From Barnesiella sp. An55 (GTDB lineage: Bacteria; Bacteroidota; Bacteroidia; Bacteroidales; Barnesiellaceae): a DNA stretch of 64,000 bases. A program made the translations under genes and the position numbers. The stretch is taken from the NCBI RefSeq assembly GCF_002161555.1, contig NZ_NFHZ01000009.1, forward strand, positions 62,001 to 126,000, read 5' to 3'. Positions 48,225 to 55,312 of this stretch are shown piece by piece. The notes under the pieces were generated by a model. It saw only the letters and a list, made by a program, of their open reading frames with translations. It had not been told where the DNA came from and made no database searches. Position 1 is the stretch's first letter, and every line of letters begins with the position of its first letter.

Positions 48225-48845
48225 ATGTTGTCAAAAAAGAATAAAGAGATACTTCTGGGGCCGCTCTCCAAGAACAACCCGGTAATCGTGCAGATACTGG
48301 GTATCTGCTCGGCTCTGGCCGTAACGGCCAAACTCGAACCGGCACTCGTCATGGCCGTATCGGTGACTGCCGTCGTCGCTTTCGCCAATGTCATTATCTC
48401 GCTGCTGCGCAACACGATACCCAACAGCATACGCATCATTGTGCAACTGGTAGTGGTAGCGGCACTGGTAATCATTGTCGATCAAGTGCTCAAAGCCTAT
48501 ATGTACCAGGTAAGCAAGCAGCTCTCGGTATTCGTGGGGCTCATCATCACCAACTGTATCCTCATGGGACGCCTCGAGGCCTTTGCCTTGAGCCACAAGC
48601 CCTGGGAGTCGTTTCTCGACGGTGTGGGCAACGGCGTAGGCTACGGTATCATCCTGGTCATCGTCGCCTTCTTCAGAGAGCTGTTGGGCTCGGGTACCCT
48701 GTTTGGATACCAAGTTATTCCCCAGCAGATGTATGACTGGGGTTACCAGAACAACGGGTTGATGATACTCCCGCCCATGGCCCTCATCACCGTGGCCTGC
48801 ATCATTTGGGTACACCGTTCCCGCAACAAAGATTTGCAACAATAA
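48225..48845 (+). CDS. nqrD: Na+-NQR subunit D
   Basis: Membrane subunit of six helices, 206 aa, related to NqrE and RnfA/E by inverted topology. NqrD and NqrE together bind a [2Fe-2S] cluster between Cys residues in the membrane. Recognisable parts are [26 protein letters not shown] and [37 protein letters not shown] (in parts), containing the Cys ligands. It lies 3 bases after nqrC. Confidence 0.97.
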   Translation: MLSKKNKEILLGPLSKNNPVIVQILGICSALAVTAKLEPALVMAVSVTAVVAFANVIISLLRNTIPNSIRIIVQLVVVAALVIIVDQVLKAYMYQVSKQLSVFVGLIITNCILMGRLEAFALSHKPWESFLDGVGNGVGYGIILVIVAFFRELLGSGTLFGYQVIPQQMYDWGYQNNGLMILPPMALITVACIIWVHRSRNKDLQQ

Positions 48846-48870
48846 GAAACCGAGATAAGCTACTTGATAT

Positions 48871-49485
48871 ATGGAAAATCTAAATTTGTTCGTCAAGTCT
48901 ATATTCATAGACAACATGATATTTGCCTACTTCCTCGGTATGTGCTCCTACCTGGCCGTATCGAAGAACGTAAAAACGGCATTCGGTCTGGGTATCGCCG
49001 TCACCTTCGTGCTGGCCATCACCCTGCCGGTCAACTACCTGCTGGAGACCTACGTGCTGAAGGCCGGCGCTCTCAAATGGCTGGGCCCCGAATATGCCCA
49101 ACTCGACTTGAGTTTCCTGAGCCTCATCATGTTTATCGCCATCATCGCCTCGATGGTGCAACTGGTCGAGATGTTCGTCGAGAAATACTCCCCCTCGCTC
49201 TACGCTTCGCTGGGTATATTCCTGCCGCTCATCGCCGTGAACTGTGCCATATTGGGCGGCTCGCTCTTCATGCAGCAACGCAACTTCCCCTCGGTCACCA
49301 GTGCCACCGTATATGGCATAGGCTCGGGACTGGGCTGGTTGCTTGCCATCGTGTGTCTGGCAGCCATTCGCGAGAAGCTCAGCTACTCCAACATACCGGC
49401 ACCGCTGCGGGGCATAGGCATCACGTTTATCATCACCGGCCTGATGGGTATCGCCTTCATGAGCTTTTTAGGAATCAAACTTTAA
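48871..49485 (+). CDS. nqrE: Na+-NQR subunit E
   Basis: Six-helix membrane partner of NqrD, 204 aa. It contains [25 protein letters not shown] and [18 protein letters not shown], with the cysteines expected for the shared [2Fe-2S] cluster. It lies 25 bases after nqrD and 13 before nqrF. Confidence 0.97.
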   Translation: MENLNLFVKSIFIDNMIFAYFLGMCSYLAVSKNVKTAFGLGIAVTFVLAITLPVNYLLETYVLKAGALKWLGPEYAQLDLSFLSLIMFIAIIASMVQLVEMFVEKYSPSLYASLGIFLPLIAVNCAILGGSLFMQQRNFPSVTSATVYGIGSGLGWLLAIVCLAAIREKLSYSNIPAPLRGIGITFIITGLMGIAFMSFLGIKL

Positions 49486-49498
49486 AAGGAGAGTCACG

Positions 49499-50788
49499 AT
49501 GTTATTAGCAATAAGTTCCATGTCAACGACAATCATATCGAGCATTGTTTTATTCCTGGGCGTATCGCTCCTACTGGTAGTGATTCTGCTCATCGCCAAG
49601 AAATACTTGGTACCGTCGGGCAAAGCGGTTATCACCATCAACGACGACAAAAAGGTCGAGGTCGATACCGGCGGCAGTCTGCTGAGTACCTTGGCCAACG
49701 AGAAAATATTCCTCCCCTCGGCTTGCGGTGGAGGCGGTTCGTGCGGTCAGTGCCGCTGCCAGGTTCTGGAAGGCGGCGGTGAGATTCTGCCCACCGAACA
49801 GGTGCACTTCTCGCGCAAGCAACAGATGAACCACTGGCGGCTGGGCTGCCAGGTGAAGGTGAAGAACGACATGAAAATCGTTGTTCCCGAATCGGTTCTG
49901 GGTGTGAAAGAGTGGGAATGTGAGGTTATCTCGAACAAGAACGTGGCCACCTTCATCAAAGAGTTTATCGTGGCTCTGCCTCCCGGCGAACACATGAACT
50001 TTATCCCCGGCTCCTATGCCCAGATAAAGATTCCGCCCTACGAGATGGATTACGACAAAGATATCGACAAGAGCCTCATCGGCGACGAATACCTGCCTTC
50101 GTGGGAGAAGTTCGGACTCTTCAGCCTCAAGTGCAAGAATACCGAACCTACCATCCGGGCCTACTCCATGGCCAACTATCCGGCCGAGGGCGATCGCTTC
50201 ATGCTCACGGTGCGTATTGCCACCCCGCCCTTCAAACCGAAACCTCAAGTGGGATTCCAGGATGTGATGCCGGGTATCGCCTCGTCGTATATCTTCACCC
50301 TGAAACCGGGCGACAAGGTAATCATGAGCGGCCCTTACGGTGACTTCCACCCCATATTCAACTCGAAACGCGAGATGATGTGGATTGGCGGTGGTGCCGG
50401 TATGGCGCCCCTGCGTTCGCAAATCATGCACATGACCAAAACCCTTCACACGACCGACCGCAAGATGTCCTACTTCTACGGCGCACGTGCCCTCAACGAG
50501 GTATTCTATCTGAACGACTTCCTCGAGCTGGAAAAGGAGTTCCCCAACTTCTCGTTCCACCTGGCCCTCGACCGCCCCGACCCGGCTGCCGATGCTGCCG
50601 GTGTGAAATATACCCCGGGATTTGTTCACCAGGTTATCTACAACACCTACCTGAAGGATCACGAGGCTCCCGAGGATATCGAGTACTACATGTGCGGTCC
50701 CGGTCCCATGTCGAAAGCCGTGGAGAAGATGCTGTGGAATTTGGGCGTTCCCGAAGAGAACCTCATGTACGACAACTTCGGAGGCTAA
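49499..50788 (+). CDS. nqrF: Na+-NQR subunit F (NADH-oxidising, FAD and [2Fe-2S])
   Basis: Entry point for NADH electrons, 429 aa. An N-terminal membrane helix (IISSIVLFLGVSLLLVVILLIA in part) is followed by a plant-type ferredoxin domain with the cluster motif SACGGGGSCGQCRCQVLEGG and a later Cys in RLGCQVKV. A FAD domain (PTIRAYSMANYPAEGDRF) and an NAD-binding domain (MMWIGGGAGMAPLRSQIMHM, YYMCGPGPMSKAVEKML) come next, ending with the usual NFGG. It is the last gene of the operon and is followed by a strong terminator. Confidence 0.98.
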   Translation: MLLAISSMSTTIISSIVLFLGVSLLLVVILLIAKKYLVPSGKAVITINDDKKVEVDTGGSLLSTLANEKIFLPSACGGGGSCGQCRCQVLEGGGEILPTEQVHFSRKQQMNHWRLGCQVKVKNDMKIVVPESVLGVKEWECEVISNKNVATFIKEFIVALPPGEHMNFIPGSYAQIKIPPYEMDYDKDIDKSLIGDEYLPSWEKFGLFSLKCKNTEPTIRAYSMANYPAEGDRFMLTVRIATPPFKPKPQVGFQDVMPGIASSYIFTLKPGDKVIMSGPYGDFHPIFNSKREMMWIGGGAGMAPLRSQIMHMTKTLHTTDRKMSYFYGARALNEVFYLNDFLELEKEFPNFSFHLALDRPDPAADAAGVKYTPGFVHQVIYNTYLKDHEAPEDIEYYMCGPGPMSKAVEKMLWNLGVPEENLMYDNFGG

Positions 50789-50816
50789 TCCATAGCCCCC
50801 TCAAACAAAATCATCA

Positions 50817-50859
50817 CCCGCCGGGATACTCGTCAAGAGTGCCTCGGCGGGCTTTTTTT
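50817..50859 (+). terminator. Terminator of the nqr operon
   Basis: The 15-bp stem 50817-50831/50837-50851 (CCCGCCG core, two G-U pairs and one mismatch) is followed by CTTTTTTT. Confidence 0.9.
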
Positions 50860-50943
50860 GCCCACTTGGCAAGAGTCAAAGGAGTCCGCAAGGGTCAGTA
50901 TCAGGCAAACATAAAAACGGCAGGAGAGGCCTCCAAAAAAGGT

Positions 50944-51510
50944 TCAGAAAACAAGCGAGGCATATACCCAGAAGGAGGTTCCGTCGGAGACGGGCGAAAT
51001 GACCAGCTTATTGTCACGGGCAAAGGGGCGGGTATAGATATAGGCACTGCCGGCTCCGATGAGCGCACCGGCGGCCACATCCCACCAATCGTGACGCCGG
51101 GCATAGGTTCGGGCCCAACCCACATAAGTGGCCAAGGCATAGGCCGGAGCGCCCCATGCCCATCCATAGCGCCGCTGCACAAAGGCGGCGTTGGCAAAGG
51201 TTATCGAGGTGTGTCCCGAAGGGAACGACAAGTTGTTGCTATGGTCGGGACGTTCCTTGCGGACAGCAAACTTGAGCAGATAGGTTGTCCCCAGCGTAGT
51301 GAGCCCGGTAAAGGCCGCCTGTTTGAAGCCCGTCCAGTCTTTCATCACCAGCATGGTTGTAGCCGTAGCCACCGGCATGGCTACCAGCAGCACGTCGCTC
51401 GATATCTTCACAGCCTCACGAGACTTGCTCAACCCTTCGGCCCGCAGAGGCATCCAGGCGACAAGCAACGAAAGCACCGCACACACGATTCTATCTTTCG
51501 TCACACCCAC
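50944..51510 (-). CDS. PAP2-family membrane phosphatase
   Basis: A lipid-phosphate phosphatase, 188 aa, with a signal-type first helix. The three PAP2 motifs are readable: KERPDHSNNL (KxxxxxxRP-like), SFPSGHTSIT (PSGH) and RTYARRHDWWDVAAG, where the usual SR is replaced by AR with the catalytic His and Asp kept. Start is a GTG at 51510, overlapping the upstream kinase gene by 10 bases; a GTG at 51504 with a 4-base overlap is equally possible. With the neighbouring DgkA-like kinase it could recycle undecaprenyl (pyro)phosphate; substrate is inferred. Confidence 0.88.
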   Translation of the reverse strand: MGVTKDRIVCAVLSLLVAWMPLRAEGLSKSREAVKISSDVLLVAMPVATATTMLVMKDWTGFKQAAFTGLTTLGTTYLLKFAVRKERPDHSNNLSFPSGHTSITFANAAFVQRRYGWAWGAPAYALATYVGWARTYARRHDWWDVAAGALIGAGSAYIYTRPFARDNKLVISPVSDGTSFWVYASLVF

Positions 51511-51881
51511 AGCGCTACAATCTTAGGAATAAATATCAACAAGCCCACGGCTACCGACATGACGGCCAGGATGAGCACGGCTCCGGCAGCCAGATCTTTG
51601 GCATGCTTGATGGCCTCGTCATACTCCGTAGAGACCCGATCGCACAAGGCCTCGATGGCCGAATTGATGCCCTCGGCGGCCAACACGGCACCAATGCAGA
51701 GAATCACAGCTACCCACTCGAGCGACGAGAGCCCCAACAGAGCCCCGGCCACCACCACACACACCGCCACAAAACAGTGTATCCAAGCGTTGTGTTCGCG
51801 GCTTATCAAGCGGGCTATTCCCCGCCCCGCATATTTGAAACTGCGGGCCCGATCGGCAAAACTGAATCTTTTCTTTTCCAT
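51501..51881 (-). CDS. Diacylglycerol / undecaprenol kinase family protein
   Basis: A small integral membrane kinase, 126 aa from the ATG at 51881 (MEKKRFSFADRARSFKYAGRG). An upstream in-frame start at 51998 adds an Arg-rich stretch that overlaps the terminator region and is rejected. The DgkA signature is EGINSAIEALCDRVSTEYDEAIKHAKDLAAGAVLIL (in parts), with the conserved Glu, Asn and Asp of the active site. In Gram-positive and many other bacteria this family phosphorylates undecaprenol. It is cotranscribed with the PAP2 gene. Confidence 0.93.
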   Translation of the reverse strand: MEKKRFSFADRARSFKYAGRGIARLISREHNAWIHCFVAVCVVVAGALLGLSSLEWVAVILCIGAVLAAEGINSAIEALCDRVSTEYDEAIKHAKDLAAGAVLILAVMSVAVGLLIFIPKIVALWV

Positions 51882-51996
51882 GGGCTTTTTCTCTTTGGGA
51901 GCAAAGATACATCTTTTGGCAACGAATAGCAAGATACCCCAACGTCGAAAGGATACACGCCGACCCCGCATGCTATACCGGCCGACAGCTCTCCGC

Positions 51997-52060
51997 AAAA
52001 AAGCGAGAGTCCCTGCTCTCGCCTAAAAACAATGTGCCCCGGTTTTACAACCGGGGCACA
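51997..52060 (-). terminator. Tandem terminators after rpmE2
   Basis: Two hairpins in series on the minus strand. The first is the 12-bp stem 52033-52044/52049-52060 with GTGCCCCGG core and 4-base loop. The second is the 7-bp stem 52003-52009/52016-52022 (GCGAGAG/CTCTCGC) followed by U6 in the transcript (A6 at 51997-52002 on the plus strand). Confidence 0.85.
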
Positions 52061-52086
52061 GCACAACAATATAATTGAAACGTCAA

Positions 52087-52338
52087 TTATTTCTTGCGAT
52101 TGCCATAACGGCTCATGAACTTGTCCACACGACCTGCGGTATCCACGAGTTTCTGTTTACCGGTGAAGAAGGGGTGTGAAGAACTGGTGATTTCCAGCTT
52201 TACCAAAGGATAGGTAACGCCATCAATTTCGATTGTCTCTTTGGCAGCTACAGTTGAACGGGTGATAAAGATTTCTTCGTTCGACATGTCTTTGAAAACT
52301 ACGGGACGGTAGTTATCAGGATGGATTCCTTTTTTCAT
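52087..52338 (-). CDS. rpmE2: 50S ribosomal protein L31 type B
   Basis: Large-subunit ribosomal protein, 83 aa. It begins [20 protein letters not shown] and ends with [10 protein letters not shown]. It lacks the CxxC zinc motif of type A L31, so it is the zinc-independent form. In some bacteria such forms replace zinc-binding L31 under zinc shortage, but no sign of zinc regulation was noticed here. It is monocistronic, with its own -7 box and double terminator. Confidence 0.96.
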   Translation of the reverse strand: MKKGIHPDNYRPVVFKDMSNEEIFITRSTVAAKETIEIDGVTYPLVKLEITSSSHPFFTGKQKLVDTAGRVDKFMSRYGNRKK

Positions 52339-52405
52339 TGTTATATCGTCTTTTTAATATTATCAAATGTTCACGTTGGTAGCGTGATTTTTTCGTAATG
52401 GCTTG

Positions 52406-52413
52406 CAAATGTA
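52406..52413 (-). promoter_or_regulatory. -7 box of the rpmE2 promoter
   Basis: TACATTTG on the minus strand is a perfect TAnnTTTG. At the -33 position there is only a T-rich TTTT at 19 bases. The predicted leader before rpmE2 is about 60 bases. Confidence 0.5.
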
Positions 52414-52457
52414 GGGATAAGTTTCGACTTAGAAAAATATTTGCTCTACTTTTTCTC

Positions 52458-52495
52458 AAAAAAAGTCCGGCCGGAGCGAAATGCACCGGCCGGAC
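52458..52495 (-). terminator. Terminator of the carboxyltransferase gene
   Basis: The 10-bp perfect stem GTCCGGCCGG/CCGGCCGGAC (52465-52474/52486-52495) with U7 on the minus strand (A7 at 52458-52464) lies 18 bases after the gene's stop codon. Confidence 0.9.
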
Positions 52496-52513
52496 CCTGT
52501 CTCATTTATCAAT

Positions 52514-54370
52514 TTATTCAAACTCGATCAGCGGATCATTGGTACCTACCACGTCGTTCTCTTTGACAAGAACCCGTTTCACGGTACCGTTCATGGTCGA
52601 GAGGATATCGTTTTCCATCTTCATGGCCTCATACACGAGCAATACATCGTCCTTCTTCACCTGGTCACCGGCTTTTACCTTGATTTCTACAACCTTGCCA
52701 CCCATGGGAGCATCGATTGTAGGACCGGTAATGGGTTCTACTGGAGCAGCCTCCTGAGCCTCTTCCTTCTTCTCCTCAACAGCCGGTTTCTTGGCCTCAT
52801 ACTCAGCGGCACGCACACCCTTCAGGTAGGTCGTAGCCACGTTGGGGAAGAGCTCGAGCAACAGGTATTCCTGCTCGTTCTCGGCCAGTTTCACGCCACC
52901 GAACTCGGGCAGAACGGGATTCTCGGGAGCCTTGTAGGAGTTGGTATCGTAGGGAGTCTCGATCGGGCTGCCTGTGATCTTTTCGCGGAACTTGGGATCT
53001 ACGGGAACCGGAGTCTTTCCGTACTCACCTTTTACCAAGGCCTTGAACTGATTCGATACGGTCGTGTATTCGGGATTGCCTTTCAAGCGGTCGAGGGCGC
53101 AGCTCACAGCTTGGCTACCCACAATTTGGCTGGTAGGCGTAACCAGAGGCACCAGACCGGCATCGGAACGAACCTTCGGAATCAGCTTCATGGCATCATC
53201 GAGCACATGCTCGGCTTTGAGCTGCTTGAGCTGAGCCACCATGTTGGAGTACATACCGCCGGGGACCTCGGCCTCTTTCACCAGTTCGTTGGGTTTGGGG
53301 AATCCGAAGTAGTCTTCGATGGCGTGGCAAGCGTCGAGCAGAGCGGCCTCGTCGTTACGCTTGGCAGCATCGATAGCCGTGTCGAAGAGCTTGTCGATAT
53401 TGTCGGGCAACTTGTCGATGAGCGGGTCGAAGGCGATGGGGAAGGCATCTTTCTTCAAGTCGTAAGCGGCGAGCTCGCGACGGATACCCAGCAACTCGGC
53501 CCGTATCTTGCTCACAGCCGTCATGTTTACCTCCATCTCCACGCCCAGTTTCTGGCAGAAGATGTAGAGCAACTCGATAGCTGGAGCTGCCGAACCGCCA
53601 CCGAAATACCAGATGTTGGTATCGAGGATATCTACACCGTGGATAACGGCCATCAGCGAAGAGGCCAGACCGTAGCCGGGGGTACAGTGGGTATGGAAGT
53701 CAACGGGAACCTTCAGAGCCTGTTTGAGTTTAGGCATCAGCGAAGCTACCCGCGAAGGATTTACCAGACCGGCCATATCTTTCAGGGTCACCATCTTGGC
53801 ACCCAGTTTTTCAAAGCCGAGGGCTTTTTCTACAAAATACTCATCGGTAAAGATGGGTTTGGGCAACTTCTTGCCGAAGAGGGCTTTCACCCGATCCATA
53901 AAGGTGATGGTATAGTGGGGATCGACCGTGTAGCACACGGCACCATCGGAGATGGCTCCCACGGCATTTATCTTTTCGACCGACGACTTCACGTTGTTCA
54001 AGTCGTTGAGGGCGTCGAATATACGCATGATACCCAATCCGTTGGCTACAGCCTCGCGGTAGAAGCCATCGAGAACCGTATCGGGATAAGGTGCATATCC
54101 AAACAAATTGCGTCCCCGAGAGAGAGCGGTCAAATACGAAGCACCGCCAATAGCATCGCTAATGGTTTTGAGGCGAGTCCACGGGCTCTCGTTCAAATAG
54201 CGCATAACCGAGTCGGGTACTGCACCACCCCAAACCTCCATAGCAAAGAAGCCGGCATCCTTATAATAAGGTAATACCCGATCTATCTGCTCCTGGGTAA
54301 GACGAGTTGCGAACAAGGATTGTTGCCCATCACGAAGGGTAAGATCTCGAATTTTCAATTTTCTTGGCAT
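52514..54370 (-). CDS. Biotin-dependent carboxyltransferase (OadA / pyruvate carboxylase subunit B family)
   Basis: 618 aa. The N-terminal HMGL-like TIM-barrel domain has RDLTLRDGQQSLFATRL, with the metal-binding Asp and catalytic region, MEVWGGAVPDSVMRYLNESPWTR and the FHTHCTPGYGLASSLMAV metal-site histidines. A conserved carboxylase domain follows. Then come an Ala/Pro/Glu-rich linker and a C-terminal biotinyl domain with the biotinylated Lys in YEAMKMEND. Such proteins act either as alpha subunit of Na+-pumping oxaloacetate decarboxylase or as the carboxyltransferase half of two-subunit pyruvate carboxylase. No oadB, oadG or biotin carboxylase gene is adjacent, so sequence position does not decide. 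It is monocistronic. Confidence 0.9.
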   Translation of the reverse strand: MPRKLKIRDLTLRDGQQSLFATRLTQEQIDRVLPYYKDAGFFAMEVWGGAVPDSVMRYLNESPWTRLKTISDAIGGASYLTALSRGRNLFGYAPYPDTVLDGFYREAVANGLGIMRIFDALNDLNNVKSSVEKINAVGAISDGAVCYTVDPHYTITFMDRVKALFGKKLPKPIFTDEYFVEKALGFEKLGAKMVTLKDMAGLVNPSRVASLMPKLKQALKVPVDFHTHCTPGYGLASSLMAVIHGVDILDTNIWYFGGGSAAPAIELLYIFCQKLGVEMEVNMTAVSKIRAELLGIRRELAAYDLKKDAFPIAFDPLIDKLPDNIDKLFDTAIDAAKRNDEAALLDACHAIEDYFGFPKPNELVKEAEVPGGMYSNMVAQLKQLKAEHVLDDAMKLIPKVRSDAGLVPLVTPTSQIVGSQAVSCALDRLKGNPEYTTVSNQFKALVKGEYGKTPVPVDPKFREKITGSPIETPYDTNSYKAPENPVLPEFGGVKLAENEQEYLLLELFPNVATTYLKGVRAAEYEAKKPAVEEKKEEAQEAAPVEPITGPTIDAPMGGKVVEIKVKAGDQVKKDDVLLVYEAMKMENDILSTMNGTVKRVLVKENDVVGTNDPLIEFE

Positions 54371-54424
54371 AGCAATCTGATTTAATAGGTGTTACATCTT
54401 TTCACATTACATGAATTAAGCTTA

Positions 54425-54455
54425 CAAATATAATATTATTTAACTTATTATCAAA
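54425..54455 (-). promoter_or_regulatory. Promoter of the carboxyltransferase gene
   Basis: On the minus strand, TTTG (54452-54455), 19 bases, TATATTTG (54425-54432): a perfect consensus promoter with a start near 54418 and a leader of about 48 bases. Confidence 0.8.
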
Positions 54456-54465
54456 AGAAAAAGCG

Positions 54466-54473
54466 TACTTTTG
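54466..54473 (+). promoter_or_regulatory. -7 box of the CpsB-like phosphatase promoter
   Basis: TACTTTTG matches TAnnTTTG and lies 31 bases before the ATG at 54505. It is only 10 bases from the -33 box of the divergent carboxyltransferase promoter, so the two may compete for polymerase. Confidence 0.5.
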
Positions 54474-54504
54474 TATTGTAAATGAATCTTGATAATCTTT
54501 TTGT

Positions 54505-55236
54505 ATGTTCAATTTCTTTCATAAAAAGCCTGCTCCAGAACCTCTATTTCCCTATACGACAGAGGTTCACTGCCATATATTGCCGGGTATCGACGATGGT
54601 TCGCCCGACGTAGAACACTCCTTGCCACTGCTGCGCCAACTGCGGCAGTGGGGCATTGAAAAGGTGATTGCTACCCCTCACGTGACCGAAGCTACTTTTG
54701 AGAATACACCGCAAACGGTGGGCGATGCCTACGAACGCTTGTGCCGCGAGCCTGAGTTTGGCGAGATAGGCATACAGCTCTGCTACTCGGCCGAATATCG
54801 CATGGACGATAACTTTCTGGGCATCTTTCAACGGAACGAAATCATGCCCATGCCAGGCAACCATGTACTCATCGAGAACTCTTTCCTACAACCGTTCTGG
54901 AATATCAAAGAGCTTGTTTTCGAGCTGCAGCTCAAGGGTTTCTCACCCATCTTGGCCCACCCCGAACGGTATGCCTATTACTACGACGACAAAAAGATTT
55001 ACCAGGAGCTGCACAACCAGGGCTGTGAATTTCAGGTAAACCTGCTCTCCCTGGCCGGCTATTACAACCGGCGGTCGCGCGAAGTGGCCGAATGGCTGGC
55101 TTCGCAACACATGATCGATTACCTGGGTAGCGATCTGCACAACAGCAACCACCTGCTGCACCTGAGCAATTACCTCACCGGGAAAGATTTTGCCAAACAC
55201 ATGCGGGAGATTCACCCCCAAAACGATTCGCTGTAA
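54505..55236 (+). CDS. CpsB/YwqE-type PHP-domain tyrosine phosphatase
   Basis: A 243-residue cytoplasmic metal-dependent phosphatase of the PHP fold. Metal-binding motifs are TEVHCHILPGIDDGS (the HxHxLPGxDDG signature), ATPHVTEATFENTP, the mid-region Glu of SAEYRMD, ILAHPERYAYY, and the C-terminal GSDLHNSNHLLH. In other bacteria these enzymes dephosphorylate the tyrosine kinase that controls capsule or exopolysaccharide chain length. No polysaccharide gene lies next to it here, so its partner is elsewhere. It converges with the PBP1A gene at a strong terminator. Confidence 0.92.
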   Translation: MFNFFHKKPAPEPLFPYTTEVHCHILPGIDDGSPDVEHSLPLLRQLRQWGIEKVIATPHVTEATFENTPQTVGDAYERLCREPEFGEIGIQLCYSAEYRMDDNFLGIFQRNEIMPMPGNHVLIENSFLQPFWNIKELVFELQLKGFSPILAHPERYAYYYDDKKIYQELHNQGCEFQVNLLSLAGYYNRRSREVAEWLASQHMIDYLGSDLHNSNHLLHLSNYLTGKDFAKHMREIHPQNDSL

Positions 55237-55256
55237 AACCGATCCACACAAAAAGG

Positions 55257-55299
55257 AACAGACAGGGGCGGAGAAAAACTCCGCCCCTGTCTGTTTTCT
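55257..55299. terminator. Bidirectional terminator between the CpsB-like gene and PBP1A
   Basis: A 17-bp perfect stem (55257-55273/55279-55295) with an A5 loop, core CAGGGGCGGAG, and T-rich flanks serves both convergent genes. Confidence 0.9.
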
Positions 55300-55312
55300 A
55301 TCGTGTAACACC

